DNA from: Massilia sp. YIM B02443 | Lineage (GTDB): Bacteria > Pseudomonadota > Gammaproteobacteria > Burkholderiales > Burkholderiaceae_D | DNA: 64,000 nucleotides | Reading direction: 5' to 3' | Assembly (NCBI RefSeq): GCF_030411955.1 | Contig: NZ_JASNRA010000004.1 | Span: 104,096 to 168,095 of the forward strand | In this document: positions 27,310 through 36,700 of the stretch, one piece after another | How positions within the stretch are numbered: the first letter of the stretch is position 1 | Layout: every line of letters starts with the position of its first letter | Program-made: the position numbers and the translations under genes | The notes under the pieces: model-generated | Seen by the model: only the letters and a program-made list of their open reading frames with translations | Databases searched by the model: none | What the model was told of the DNA's origin: nothing

Positions 27310-29058
27310 TCAACATGTCCAATTTGCATTCTGGGCGATGCGCACGATGCTGTACAAGGTCGAGGCGATGGCGCGCGGGTCTTTGTAACTGGACTGGTGC
27401 TCATAACCCGCTTGGCGGAACACGCCCTTGAACGTGCCGCTGTGCAGTTGATGATCGGCAGACCTGGCAGGGACGGTCTGGTCACCCGGCGCCGAAGGCG
27501 GGAGTATCGTTGCATGCATTGGCTCCGGCGCACTGTCGTTGTAGGGTAGCGATCCAATATTGTTCACCCCGTTCGCATCCCGGGCAGCAAATTCCAGCTT
27601 GCCCTGCCTGCTGTCGCGGACGACTGGCCAATTCTGCCACCCGCTCGGGTCAGTACAACTCCTGATGTCCCACACTACTTCCCCAAAGCTCTGGCGCGCA
27701 CGGTCGGCGCCATAATGCGCATAGCTGTTGGGATGATACGTTCCCGAAATTTCTCGATGGAAATGTTGAACGCGGTCCAGATAGCTGCACGTCCGTTCGA
27801 ACGTTCCGCCACCTTTGTCTGGAGGACGACGGGATGGATTGATCCAGTCCTCCCGGAACAACGCATACCATTTGCCACGCAGCTTGTAGATCTCACGGTA
27901 GGGATCGCCCTGTTTCGGCCAGGCTTCCAGATCACGCCCTTTGTGCCGCACCCGCAACCAGCCGTTGCCATATGATTCGGTCGGCAGCAGCTGTAATGCA
28001 CCTGGAGCGTTCGCAAGCACCGCCGTGACTTCATCCCCATAATTGCCGGCCACCTTGGCAGCAAGGCTTTCCTGCGGCCCACTCAACATGCCCGGATCCT
28101 CGAATCCCGCCCGCATGCGCTTATAGGCGGCAGGCGCGCCGATCGCCGGCATAACACCATGCACAATGCCGAGCACCTTGTCTTGCAAATTGCCGTAGGC
28201 CGGATGCACCAGTGCGCGCCCCACCAGCCCACCCATCGAGTGCGTGACGACAATCACCTGCTTGCACTGGTATCCGGAGCCGTTCAGGTCGTCGATCACC
28301 TTGTTGATGCGCTGCGCGATGATTTTTGCACTATCGCCATTCGATTGCAGCCAGTTGTAGCCAAACGCGTACACGGCAAACCAGCAGCCGGTGGCCACCT
28401 TCTTGAGCTCGTCCTCGGTCAGCGTCTGCTGAGGCAACTTGGGATCGGGGTTCCATGCCCGTGGATCGACGCCGACGACGTCGCGCCACTCCTGCCGGAC
28501 CCTACCGCCTGAAAAAGTGTTGTTCAGGCGTGCCTCGAGGTGCTGCAGCAACTCGCCATAGCTCTTGAAGAAGACTTCACCCCAGCCCCGCTCGCGCGCC
28601 TTCTGGACGGCGGTACGCCCGTTCTTGGCCGTGGGTGGATCATCCATCAGCAACGGCGAGTTGAAACTATCATCGAGTTCGACGTTCGCATGCCGCTCGT
28701 CGCCGCTGACGTCCGAAGGGCGGGCGGGATCGTAGATGTCGACCGTGGTCTGCAAAGGGTCCAATCGCAGCTGGCGCTCACCCGGTGAAAGCTGAGAGTG
28801 TTTTTTGATATTTTTGGTACCCAGGATGTCGGGCCGCCATGCGATGTTGTCCTTCAAGCCCAGTTCCTGCTGCCGCTGCGCGCTCATGCGCAGATTCGAG
28901 CCCATGATGCCGGGCAGGAAAATAATCGGCAAAACCCGTTTAGGCAGAATTCTGGCGCACTGCGGACGCGTGTCCTGCTTCGGTGTGGCAAAGCCTTCGG
29001 CCTTGCCTGCACCTCTTGGATTCTGCCGTGCAGGCAAGGGATGTTCTGCGGTAGCCAT
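27310..29058 (-). CDS. Type VI secretion lipase effector (Tle type, alpha/beta hydrolase)
   Basis: 582 residues, no signal peptide, as expected for a T6SS cargo. The alpha/beta hydrolase core begins LPIIFLPGIMGSNLR (residues 43-57). The nucleophile elbow is VIVVTHSMGGLVGRAL with Ser274; the first position is Thr rather than Gly. Acid and base candidates are the Asp in PGDQTVPARSA and the His in AGYEHQSSY near the C-terminus. PGAP1-like lipases of this layout form Tle effectors that attack membrane phospholipids of rival cells. It lies 19 bp after vgrG and directly before its Tli-like partner. Which Tle subfamily (3 or 4) applies is not resolved; the Tli4-like neighbour favours Tle4. Confidence 0.8.
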   Translation of the reverse strand: MATAEHPLPARQNPRGAGKAEGFATPKQDTRPQCARILPKRVLPIIFLPGIMGSNLRMSAQRQQELGLKDNIAWRPDILGTKNIKKHSQLSPGERQLRLDPLQTTVDIYDPARPSDVSGDERHANVELDDSFNSPLLMDDPPTAKNGRTAVQKARERGWGEVFFKSYGELLQHLEARLNNTFSGGRVRQEWRDVVGVDPRAWNPDPKLPQQTLTEDELKKVATGCWFAVYAFGYNWLQSNGDSAKIIAQRINKVIDDLNGSGYQCKQVIVVTHSMGGLVGRALVHPAYGNLQDKVLGIVHGVMPAIGAPAAYKRMRAGFEDPGMLSGPQESLAAKVAGNYGDEVTAVLANAPGALQLLPTESYGNGWLRVRHKGRDLEAWPKQGDPYREIYKLRGKWYALFREDWINPSRRPPDKGGGTFERTCSYLDRVQHFHREISGTYHPNSYAHYGADRARQSFGEVVWDIRSCTDPSGWQNWPVVRDSRQGKLEFAARDANGVNNIGSLPYNDSAPEPMHATILPPSAPGDQTVPARSADHQLHSGTFKGVFRQAGYEHQSSYKDPRAIASTLYSIVRIAQNANWTC

Positions 29059-29077
29059 CGGTTTCGGTCTCCTGTGG

Positions 29078-31825
29078 TCAGGCGTCTAACGCTTCGATGC
29101 TGTAGCGCCCGAAAGGAATGGTGCTGGCAACCCGTTCGGTCAAGCCGGCGTCATCGGTCCGTCCCTCGAAGGTGCGGCCGTCTTCCGTAGTGATGCGATA
29201 ACGCTGGTCGGTCATTGGCTCGTCGGTACCGATCCAGCGCAGGACGACTTGCAGATCGTGCGCGGACTCGCTCTTGGGCAGCGTCATGGCAGCCAAATTG
29301 CCGCCACCTGGCTTGACGTGGGCGAACTTCGACGATTTGATGGTGTGCTCGCCGCTACTCTGCTGGGTAATGGCGCCGCCGCCGATGTCCACCTGCGCGC
29401 CTTGGGCCACGAGGCGCAGCCTGGGCGCCTGCAGCACGATTTCGTCGGCGGCTATCAGGACGATGCGCTTGGCGGCCGTGAGCTCGATGTCGTCGCCATG
29501 CGCCTGCAGTTCCAGCTTGCCGCTGGCGGCGATGAGCTTCATGCCGGAACGGTGGGCAAACAGGCTGATACTTTCCGACACGCGCGCCAGCAGCTTCCTT
29601 CCGACCGATAGCTGGGTGTTGCCGATGCTGACCACATCGACATGCGTCTGCGCGCCGATCGCGATGTTGTCCTGGCTGGTCACGGCAACACCGGCCGGGG
29701 CCGACAGCGCCACCACCGGCTGGCCGCCCCCGTCGGCCCCATCCTTTTCAGTATTGCTGCCGGCCTCCCAATCCCTCAAATAGGTGATCAGCTGCGCAAG
29801 CTGCTGGTCATCGGAAACCTCGGCACGATGAGTCGCGGACAATTTCGACAACTCCTGCTGCACACCCTGCAACGCTTCGGTCAAACCGACCAGCTCGTCG
29901 CGATCCAGCTGCTTGCCGCCTGCATTCCGGCGTCCAGCAGCACTCACGAGTACTCCTCGCCCACCCCGGACCGCAACGGCATGGTCACTGCGCAGCTCCG
30001 CACCTTCGCCACGCGCTTCGCCTTTGCCGTCGTTGCGCGGATGGGTGAGCCAGCCCAGGTTCAGTTCGCTATGGCCATGCTGCGAAGACAACTGGGCATT
30101 GATCTGGCCCGGCGTGTCGTCCAGCCGCAGCTGGTTGTAGCGGCCTCCCTGAACTTCCTTGCTCTTGATGCCGGCCAGGTATTTGTTTCCGGGCAGCGCG
30201 CCAGTATGGCTGAAGGAAGGCGGCAAGGCTGCGCCCCCATGGACCCTTGCCACGATGACAGGCTTGTCGGGGTCGCCCCCTAAAAAGTCAATGACGACCT
30301 CCTCACCTACACGGGGCAGTGTCAGCGTTCCCCATTGGCTGCCGGCCCAGGTGCTGGCGACGCGGATCCACGCAGAGTCGCGATCGCTGTCGCTGGCACC
30401 GGCGCCGTGCGCATGCTCGTGGTCTTCAGCCCTGGTACCAAGGAAGCGCACTTTGACTCGGCCATATTGATCGCAATGTATTTCTTCGCCAGCGGGACCA
30501 ACCACTATTGCACTCTGCAACTGCGGACGCGGCAAGTCGTTTCGGGGATCGAAAGCGGGCACGATCGGAATGCCACGACGCACACACGAAAAACGGTTGG
30601 TGTAACGCATGCTGCGTTCTTTGCTGGCTTGCTGTAGAAGATTGCTGAGGGGCCGCTCATCCCAACGGCTGAGCGCAAACAGACGTTCTATTCGATCGTC
30701 GAGCGACTTCGGCAGGTTGTTTTCTGCATCAATTTCCAAGCGAGTGATAACGAATTCGCGCTCGTCCTGCGGATGGGTGTCGATGTCAGGGTGACCGGTC
30801 AGGGCAATCCACTGTCCGACACACATCGATCGCACACTGCCTTCGCCGTAAAAGCACTTGGCTTCATACTCATGGCGCTTCATACGCAAATCGCCGAGTT
30901 TTCGATAGTCGGCGTCGTCATCGCCGGCATGCGGCGCGTCGATCAGATAGTCGTCGAGACTGGCTGCGAATCGGTTCCCCGTTGCTCCCTGGTCAGTGAA
31001 GGACGGTGCGGTTGCGGTCATCGGACGACCGCGCATGTAATCCCAGCTTTGGCGGGTCAGATTGCCTGGCTTGAGTTTGCGTACAGCACTCCACATCGTA
31101 ATGGTGTCGCTTTGCTCGGTGCTGTCGTCGCGGTGATAGCGGACCGTTCCAGCGACGTTTTGTGGCAACGTCGATGCGTCATCGAACAACACAAGGGTGT
31201 GGGTTGGCGTGTTCTGATGTTGTGACGCGGCAGGCCCGGACTGCATGCCCCAGGCGATGCCACGCCGCTTCCACAACCGGCGCAGGAAGTCGGCGTCGGA
31301 CTCGTTCTGCTGCACCGTTAATTCCCGCGCAGGATATGTGCCGGTGATATGCGACCAATCCAGATTGAAGATCCTGGCGAGAACTGGATTATTCCGGCGC
31401 CACTCATCCACGATGGTCTGAGTAATGTCCAGTTCGTTCATGTTGCGGAACACACGAGTACTGATTCGGTACTCCATCAATGCCAAAGCATCCCGCAGCA
31501 CCAGTTCGTAGGTCGCCAGGCCACCATCGCTCTGCCCGGAGGCAGCTTGCGCCACGATGCCGCAGACGACATGGATGGCGCCGCAATCCGTGACGAACTG
31601 CAGCTCAACGGGTAAGGCAATGAACTCCTTCAACAGAAGGTCTGCACGCGTCGATACGCATAGAAGCCGGTATTCCAGCCCACCGCAGAGTGCTTCGGTG
31701 CCAGTAACACGCTTGACCAGGAGGACATCATCGAGCACACGCTCCTCCTGGAATAGCCGCACACGGATGGGGCGATGAGACTCGGTCAGATCAGACACCG
31801 CGTGAATCAGATCCTTGAGATTCAT
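29078..31825 (-). CDS. vgrG: VgrG spike protein with C-terminal transthyretin-like extension
   Basis: 915 residues. The N-terminal gp27-like part (LIHAVSDLTESHRPIRVRLF; LKEFIALPVELQFVTDCGAI) is followed by the gp5 OB-fold (GPAGEEIHCDQYGRVKVRFL, WIRVASTWAGSQWGTLTLPR, GDPDKPVIVARVHGG). A DUF2345 beta-helix comes next (QLSVGRKLLARVSESISLFA; ISLFAHRSGMKLIAASGKLE). The last 70 or so residues (VLRWIGTDEPMTDQRYRITT... ending RYSIEALDA) look like a small beta-sandwich, a known way for VgrG to bind a cognate effector. The start is an ATG followed by LKDLIHAV. No other T6SS structural genes are in the window, so this is an orphan cargo module. GC is visibly lower than in the flanks. Confidence 0.93.
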   Translation of the reverse strand: MNLKDLIHAVSDLTESHRPIRVRLFQEERVLDDVLLVKRVTGTEALCGGLEYRLLCVSTRADLLLKEFIALPVELQFVTDCGAIHVVCGIVAQAASGQSDGGLATYELVLRDALALMEYRISTRVFRNMNELDITQTIVDEWRRNNPVLARIFNLDWSHITGTYPARELTVQQNESDADFLRRLWKRRGIAWGMQSGPAASQHQNTPTHTLVLFDDASTLPQNVAGTVRYHRDDSTEQSDTITMWSAVRKLKPGNLTRQSWDYMRGRPMTATAPSFTDQGATGNRFAASLDDYLIDAPHAGDDDADYRKLGDLRMKRHEYEAKCFYGEGSVRSMCVGQWIALTGHPDIDTHPQDEREFVITRLEIDAENNLPKSLDDRIERLFALSRWDERPLSNLLQQASKERSMRYTNRFSCVRRGIPIVPAFDPRNDLPRPQLQSAIVVGPAGEEIHCDQYGRVKVRFLGTRAEDHEHAHGAGASDSDRDSAWIRVASTWAGSQWGTLTLPRVGEEVVIDFLGGDPDKPVIVARVHGGAALPPSFSHTGALPGNKYLAGIKSKEVQGGRYNQLRLDDTPGQINAQLSSQHGHSELNLGWLTHPRNDGKGEARGEGAELRSDHAVAVRGGRGVLVSAAGRRNAGGKQLDRDELVGLTEALQGVQQELSKLSATHRAEVSDDQQLAQLITYLRDWEAGSNTEKDGADGGGQPVVALSAPAGVAVTSQDNIAIGAQTHVDVVSIGNTQLSVGRKLLARVSESISLFAHRSGMKLIAASGKLELQAHGDDIELTAAKRIVLIAADEIVLQAPRLRLVAQGAQVDIGGGAITQQSSGEHTIKSSKFAHVKPGGGNLAAMTLPKSESAHDLQVVLRWIGTDEPMTDQRYRITTEDGRTFEGRTDDAGLTERVASTIPFGRYSIEALDA

Positions 31826-32197
31826 GAGAACTTCCTGAGCAAGTATTCAGATGAGATATCTATTTTTGGAAAATTCCAAAAATCAATGGTACTTACCTGA
31901 AACAACGATATCTTTGATTCTGAACAGGCTCTTGCTCGAACTTACTGACGACCTGGAGATGCCGATAGTCCAACGAAGAGGCAACCGTTATGAGAACAGC
32001 TCGGCCGTGTACGGAAATCGTTGGTACTGTGGGTTGGCTTCTGGCTGAGGATGCCCAGCCCTGACATGGCTAATGGCGATGCATGGCAGCCTCGGGGAAA
32101 GCGTGAGGAGGCCGCATGGCTAGTTATGCTACGACGAGTAAGGCGGTACACGGTGGCCAGGCGCGCCAGTAGCGGCTGCCACCTACCTGGATAGACT
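31826..32197. other. Intergenic region upstream of vgrG with AT-rich inverted repeat
   Basis: 372 bp without a convincing gene. A perfect inverted repeat (ten-base arms ATTTTTGGAA and TTCCAAAAAT, two-base loop) lies at 31862-31883, just upstream of vgrG, in a run of low GC. This is where the vgrG promoter and a regulator site would be expected. The remaining 300 bp towards marR hold only short frames with no recognisable domain. Confidence 0.5.
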
Positions 32198-32728
32198 TTA
32201 AATGCTGGCCCGTAGCTTGTGTTTCATAGTCGAAAGCAGCTCGATCATGATCGCCTTGTCCTCGCTTGGCACATCGGCCAGCATTTCCTCGATCCAGCGC
32301 TCGTGGGTGGCCGCCATCTCGGCGAACGCCGCCTTGCCCGCCGGGGTCAGCTTGACGGCCGAAGCGCGCCGGTCTTTCGCATCCTGCACCCGCATCACCA
32401 GCGCCTCGCGTTCGAGCTGGTCGGTAATACCGGTGACATTGCCGCCGGTAACCATCATGCGCTTGGACAATTCCCCCATGCGCAAGCCGTCCGGGAAGCG
32501 TTCCAGCTGCGCCATCAGGTCGAAGCGCGGCAGCGTGATGCCGAACGTGGTGCGCAGGCGACTGCGCACTTCGTTCTCGATCCGCGTCGTGCACGACAGC
32601 ATGCGCAGCCACAGCCGCAGGGACTGGTGGTGCTCGCTGGTCAGGCGGCTTTCCAGGTCCAGTTCCGCCTTGTTGCCCGCGCCGGGCGCCCCCTCGGCGC
32701 GCTGTGCACCCTCATCGAAATCCTGCAT
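32198..32728 (-). CDS. MarR family transcriptional regulator
   Basis: 176 residues. The winged-helix domain is clear: LRTTFGITLPRFDLMAQLER, MGELSKRMMVTGGNVTGITD (recognition helix), then the wing VMRVQDAKDRRASAVKLTPA with its conserved Asp-x-Arg-Asp/Arg motif. Start ATG at 32728 has GAGGGAA four bases upstream. MarR proteins are dimeric and usually respond to small aromatic or lipophilic ligands. Homologues of this shape often sit beside aromatic or acyl-CoA ligase genes; here only a fragment of such a ligase remains directly upstream, so the original target operon may have been lost. Confidence 0.9.
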   Translation of the reverse strand: MQDFDEGAQRAEGAPGAGNKAELDLESRLTSEHHQSLRLWLRMLSCTTRIENEVRSRLRTTFGITLPRFDLMAQLERFPDGLRMGELSKRMMVTGGNVTGITDQLEREALVMRVQDAKDRRASAVKLTPAGKAAFAEMAATHERWIEEMLADVPSEDKAIMIELLSTMKHKLRASI

Positions 32729-32735
32729 GCTTCCC

Positions 32736-33005
32736 TCAAACCGCTTCCGCGCGTAATATAAACCGTTGTAGTTTACCGGTTTCGGTGCGAGGCAGTTGTT
32801 TTCGAAAAACAACCAGGCGCAGGTACTTGTAGGGGGCGATCTGGCGCTTGACGAATTCCTGCAGTTCGCGCACCAGCGCCTCGGAACCGGCGTGCCCTTC
32901 GCGCAGCGGCTGCGCGATCGCGCCCAAGAGCAGCTCGACGGCGCAGTTGATGCGGTCGGGGCTGATCCACGGCCAAACCTTGGCGCCGTCAGGCCGTGGC
33001 CGGAC
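32736..33005 (-). pseudogene. Remnant of an acyl-CoA (benzoate-CoA-like) ligase C-terminus
   Basis: The frame ends with a recognisable C-terminal lid of an AMP-forming acyl-CoA ligase: GHAGSEALVRELQEFVKRQI, APYKY, then the LPRTETGKLQRF motif whose Lys (in ETGKLQ) is the catalytic lysine of the family. Upstream, the frame runs straight into the TAG of the response-regulator gene at 33006-33008, so at most 89 codons remain of a protein of about 500 residues. The segment before GHAGSEAL has no match to the family, implying deletion of the rest. The fragment sits eight bases from marR, in the usual regulator-ligase order. It is unlikely to be functional. Confidence 0.75.
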
Positions 33006-33713
33006 CTACACGCGGACGGCCTGGCGCTGCACGGCGCGAATCGCCAGCGCGAGCGCCGCCGCCACCCCGGCCCGGTCCGCCGCCTGCGCCGCACCAGCTT
33101 GTTCCAGCGCCGCCACCGCGCTGCCCAGGCCGAGCATGGCGCAGCCTTCGCGCAGACGCGCCAGGCGCGCCGTGACGGTGTCGGCATCGGCCGCCGCCAG
33201 TTCCAGCCCCGCCGCTTCCATCTGGCGCCCCAGGCCATCGTAATACAGGCGCAGGCGCGCGGCGTCGATGCCGAGCCGGGTCGCCACGGCGGCCGGCGCT
33301 TGGTCGTCCACGTCGTCCACGTCGTCTTCCGGTTGCGGCGCGGCAAAGATGCGTTCGAACTGGGCACGCACGTCGTCCTGCCGGAACGGCTTGACGATGT
33401 AGCCGTCTGCTCCCGCCGCCGCGGCCTCGTCGCGGGTGGCGCCGTCGGCCGCGGCCGACACCAGCACGAAGGGCAGCGTCGCCAGCGGCGGATGCGCGCG
33501 CAGGCGCTGCAGCAGCTCCAGTCCCGACAGCTGCGGCATGCGCAGGTCGCAGAACACGATGTCCGGCGCCTGGCCCGGCACGGACTCGGCCAGCATGCGC
33601 CAGGCCTCGGCGCCATCCTCGGCCTCGATGATCTCGTGCCTGCCGCAGCTGTCGATCAGGTGCATCAGCATCATGCGCGCCACCACGTCGTCGTCGACTA
33701 CCAGTACCTTCAT
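33006..33713 (-). CDS. Response regulator with C-terminal pseudo-HPt domain
   Basis: 235 residues. The receiver domain (1-122) has the acidic pocket Asp7-9 (VLVVDDDVVARM), phospho-acceptor Asp56 in IVFCDLRMPQLSG, Ser86 and Lys108 (GYIVKPF). An acidic linker (PEDDVDDVDDQ, 128-138) leads to an alpha-helical domain. Its helix pattern matches HPt modules, but the His position is Arg186 (LARLREGCAMLGL), so phosphotransfer is not possible there. No DNA-binding domain is present. The ATG at 33713 follows GGAGG; an in-frame ATG at 33731 is weaker. It lies 59 bp downstream of the hybrid kinase gene, which probably feeds it. Confidence 0.88.
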   Translation of the reverse strand: MKVLVVDDDVVARMMLMHLIDSCGRHEIIEAEDGAEAWRMLAESVPGQAPDIVFCDLRMPQLSGLELLQRLRAHPPLATLPFVLVSAAADGATRDEAAAAGADGYIVKPFRQDDVRAQFERIFAAPQPEDDVDDVDDQAPAAVATRLGIDAARLRLYYDGLGRQMEAAGLELAAADADTVTARLARLREGCAMLGLGSAVAALEQAGAAQAADRAGVAAALALAIRAVQRQAVRV

Positions 33714-33772
33714 CGCACCTCCACCAGCCATGTACGGATCCGCATTATAAGCACCCTCGTCCCTGCTCCTCA

Positions 33773-36700
33773 TCACTGCGCTACCTCGAATGCGTCCAGC
33801 AACGCATGCAGCTGCGGCAGGCCGGCGCGCACGCGCGCCAGGTCGCCCGTCGCCGCCGCGGCTTCCAGTTCGGCGCACAGTTGTTCCAGCGCCGCCCCGT
33901 CCAGATGGCTGGCGCTGCCGCGCAGGCCGTGCAGGATGAGGCCGACGGTGTCGGCGTCGCCGGCGTCGAGCGCCGCTTCCAGCTCGGCGCGGCGGCGCGG
34001 CAGGTCGGCGGCGAAGGCCGCGCGCAGTCGCGCCGCCAGGTCCGCCTCGCGGCTCGGCGGCGCTGCGGTCATGCCCGCGCGCGCCGGGGCGCTGTCGCTT
34101 GCCTCGTCACTCCCCACCGTCACGCCGAACATCGCATCCAGCGCCGCCGTGGCCAGCGCCGCCGCGGTCTGCGGCTCCTGCGCCGGCATCGGCGGCAGCA
34201 CCACGCCGCGCCCCTGCTGGCGCTCGATCGCGCGCGTCAGCTGCAGGTGCAGCGCCGCCTCGTCGATCGGCTTGGTCAGGAACGCATCCATGCCGCAGGC
34301 CAGGTAGCGCGTGCGGTCTTCGTTGCTGGCGTTGGCGGTCAGCGCCACGATCATCACGTGCGGGTCCAGCACCGGCGCGTCCGGCGGGCCGCCGGCGCGG
34401 ATCAGGCGCGTGGCGCTGGCGCCGTCCATCTCGGGCATGCGCCCGTCCATCAGGATCAGGTCGTAGCGCGTGCGCGCGCAGGCCGCCACCGCGGCGGCGC
34501 CGTTGTCGACGATCTCGATCTCGTGCCCCATCTCTTCCACCATCAGGCGCGCGATGATCTGGTTGGTCGGGAAGTCCTCGGCGCACAGCACCTTCAGGCG
34601 GTGGCTGTGCGGCGCGCGCGGCGCGTGTTCGGGATCGGCCGGCTCGACGCCGTCGTCGAGCGGCAGCAGCACGCTGAAGGTGCTGCCCTGCCCTTCGACG
34701 CTGTTGACGCCGATGGTGCCTTTCATCAGCTCCACCAGCTGGCGGCAGATCGCCAGCCCGAGGCCGGTGCCGCCGTAGCGGCGCGTGGTGGTGCTGTCGG
34801 CCTGCTCGAATTTCTGGAACAGGCGCGGCACGGCGTCGGCCGGAATGCCGATGCCGGTGTCGCGCACCGTGAAGCGGATCATGTGGCGCCCCGGTGCTTC
34901 CGGCTGCTCGTCGGGACGGCACTGGGCGTGCACGCTGATGCTGCCGCTTCTGGTGAATTTAAAAGCATTCCCGACCAGGTTGACCAGCACCTGGCGCAGG
35001 CGGGTCGGGTCGCCCACCAGGTAGCGCGGCACGTCGTCGTCGACCGTCACCGAGAAATCGAGGTCCTGGCTGGCCGCCTGCTCCTGGAACAGGCTGGCGA
35101 CGTTGCGCATCTTGGCGTGCAGGTCGAAGTCGATCCGTTCCACCGACAGCTTGCCGGCCTCGATCTTGGAAAAATCGAGCAGGTCGTTGATGATCGCCAG
35201 CAGCGACTGGGCGTTGGCCTGGCCGCGCACGATCTGGTCACGCGTGACTTCCTTCAGGGCCGGGTCGCGCAGCGCGAAGCCGAGCATGCCGATCACGCCG
35301 GCCAGCGGAGTGCGCATCTCGTGGCTCATATTGGCCAGGAACTCCGACTTCTGGCGCGTGGCGTCCTCGGCGCGCTCCTTGGCCTGGCGCAGGAATTCCT
35401 CGTTCTCCTGCAGCGCGCGGTAGGCGCGCGCCAGCTCGTTGCTCTGGTGGCGCACGCGCCGCTCCTGCTCGCGCAGTTCGCGGGTCTGGCTTTCCAGCAC
35501 GCGGTTCTGCTGCTCGACCTGCTCGGTGCGGGCGCTGACCTGGTGTTCGAGGCGCTCCTGGCGGCTGCGCAGGTTCGACAGTCGCATGCGCAAGGCGGTG
35601 TAGACCACCGCGCACACCAGCACCGTCATGCCGATCCGGAACCACGGCGTGCCCCACGGCGGCGGCTCGATGGTGATCGCCAGCGCCGCCACGTCCTCGC
35701 TCCAGACGTCGTCCTTGTTGGCGGCGCGCACCCGGAACACATAGGTGCCCGGATCGAGGTTGGTATAAGTGGCGAAGCGCTTGTCGGCGCCGGCGTTCAC
35801 CCAGCCCTGATCGAAGCCGTCGAGGCGGTAGGCGAAGCGGTTGCGCTCGGGCGCGGCGAAGTGCAGCGCCGCGAATTCGAGCGTCAGCACGGCGGCGTCG
35901 GCCGGCAGCGTGACCGCGCTCGCATGCTCGACGGGGCCCGGCAGCAGGCCCGGGAACACCTGGTCGAGCGGCCGGTTGAACACCTGCAGCCCGGTGATCA
36001 CGGGCCGCGGCGCGATGCGGTTGTCGCGCAGCGCGCGCGGGTCGAACGCGGTGATGCCGTTGAAGCCGCCGAAGTACAGGGTGCCATCGCGGGTGCGCAG
36101 GCTGGCGGCATCGAAGTAGGCGCCTTCGACGATGCCGTCGGCCGCCGTGTAGCTGCGCCAGCGCCCGCTCTTGGGGTCGAAGCACGAAATGCCGCTGGCG
36201 GTGCTGACCCAGATGCGGCCATCGAGGTCTTCCAGCAGCGCCGCCACCGCGTCGTCGACCAGGCCGTCGTGTGTCGTGTAGCGGGTGAAGCTGACCGCGC
36301 CGTCGCGGCCGGTGACCATCCGGTTCAGGCCGACCGCGGTGCCGACCCAGATGTCGCCGCGGCTGTCTTCCATCAGGTGGTGCACCTCGTCGTGGCTGAG
36401 CGAGTTGGGATCGTACGGGTCGTGGCGGAAGTGGCGGAAGCGCCCGCTGGCGCGGTCCAGCAGGTCGAGGCCGCCGAAGGTGCCGACCCAGAACCGGCCG
36501 TGGCGGTCTTCCAGCATCGGGCGCGCGATGTCGTCCGACAGGCTGGCCACCTTGGCCGGATCGTGGCGGTAGCTGAGCACCCCGCCGCCGTTCGGGTCGA
36601 GCCGGTGCAGGCCGCCGCGGGTGGTGATCCAGACGTAGCCGGCGCGATCGAGCATCATCGAGCGCACGTTGTTGGCGTCGGCGTCGCCCGGCAACACCTG

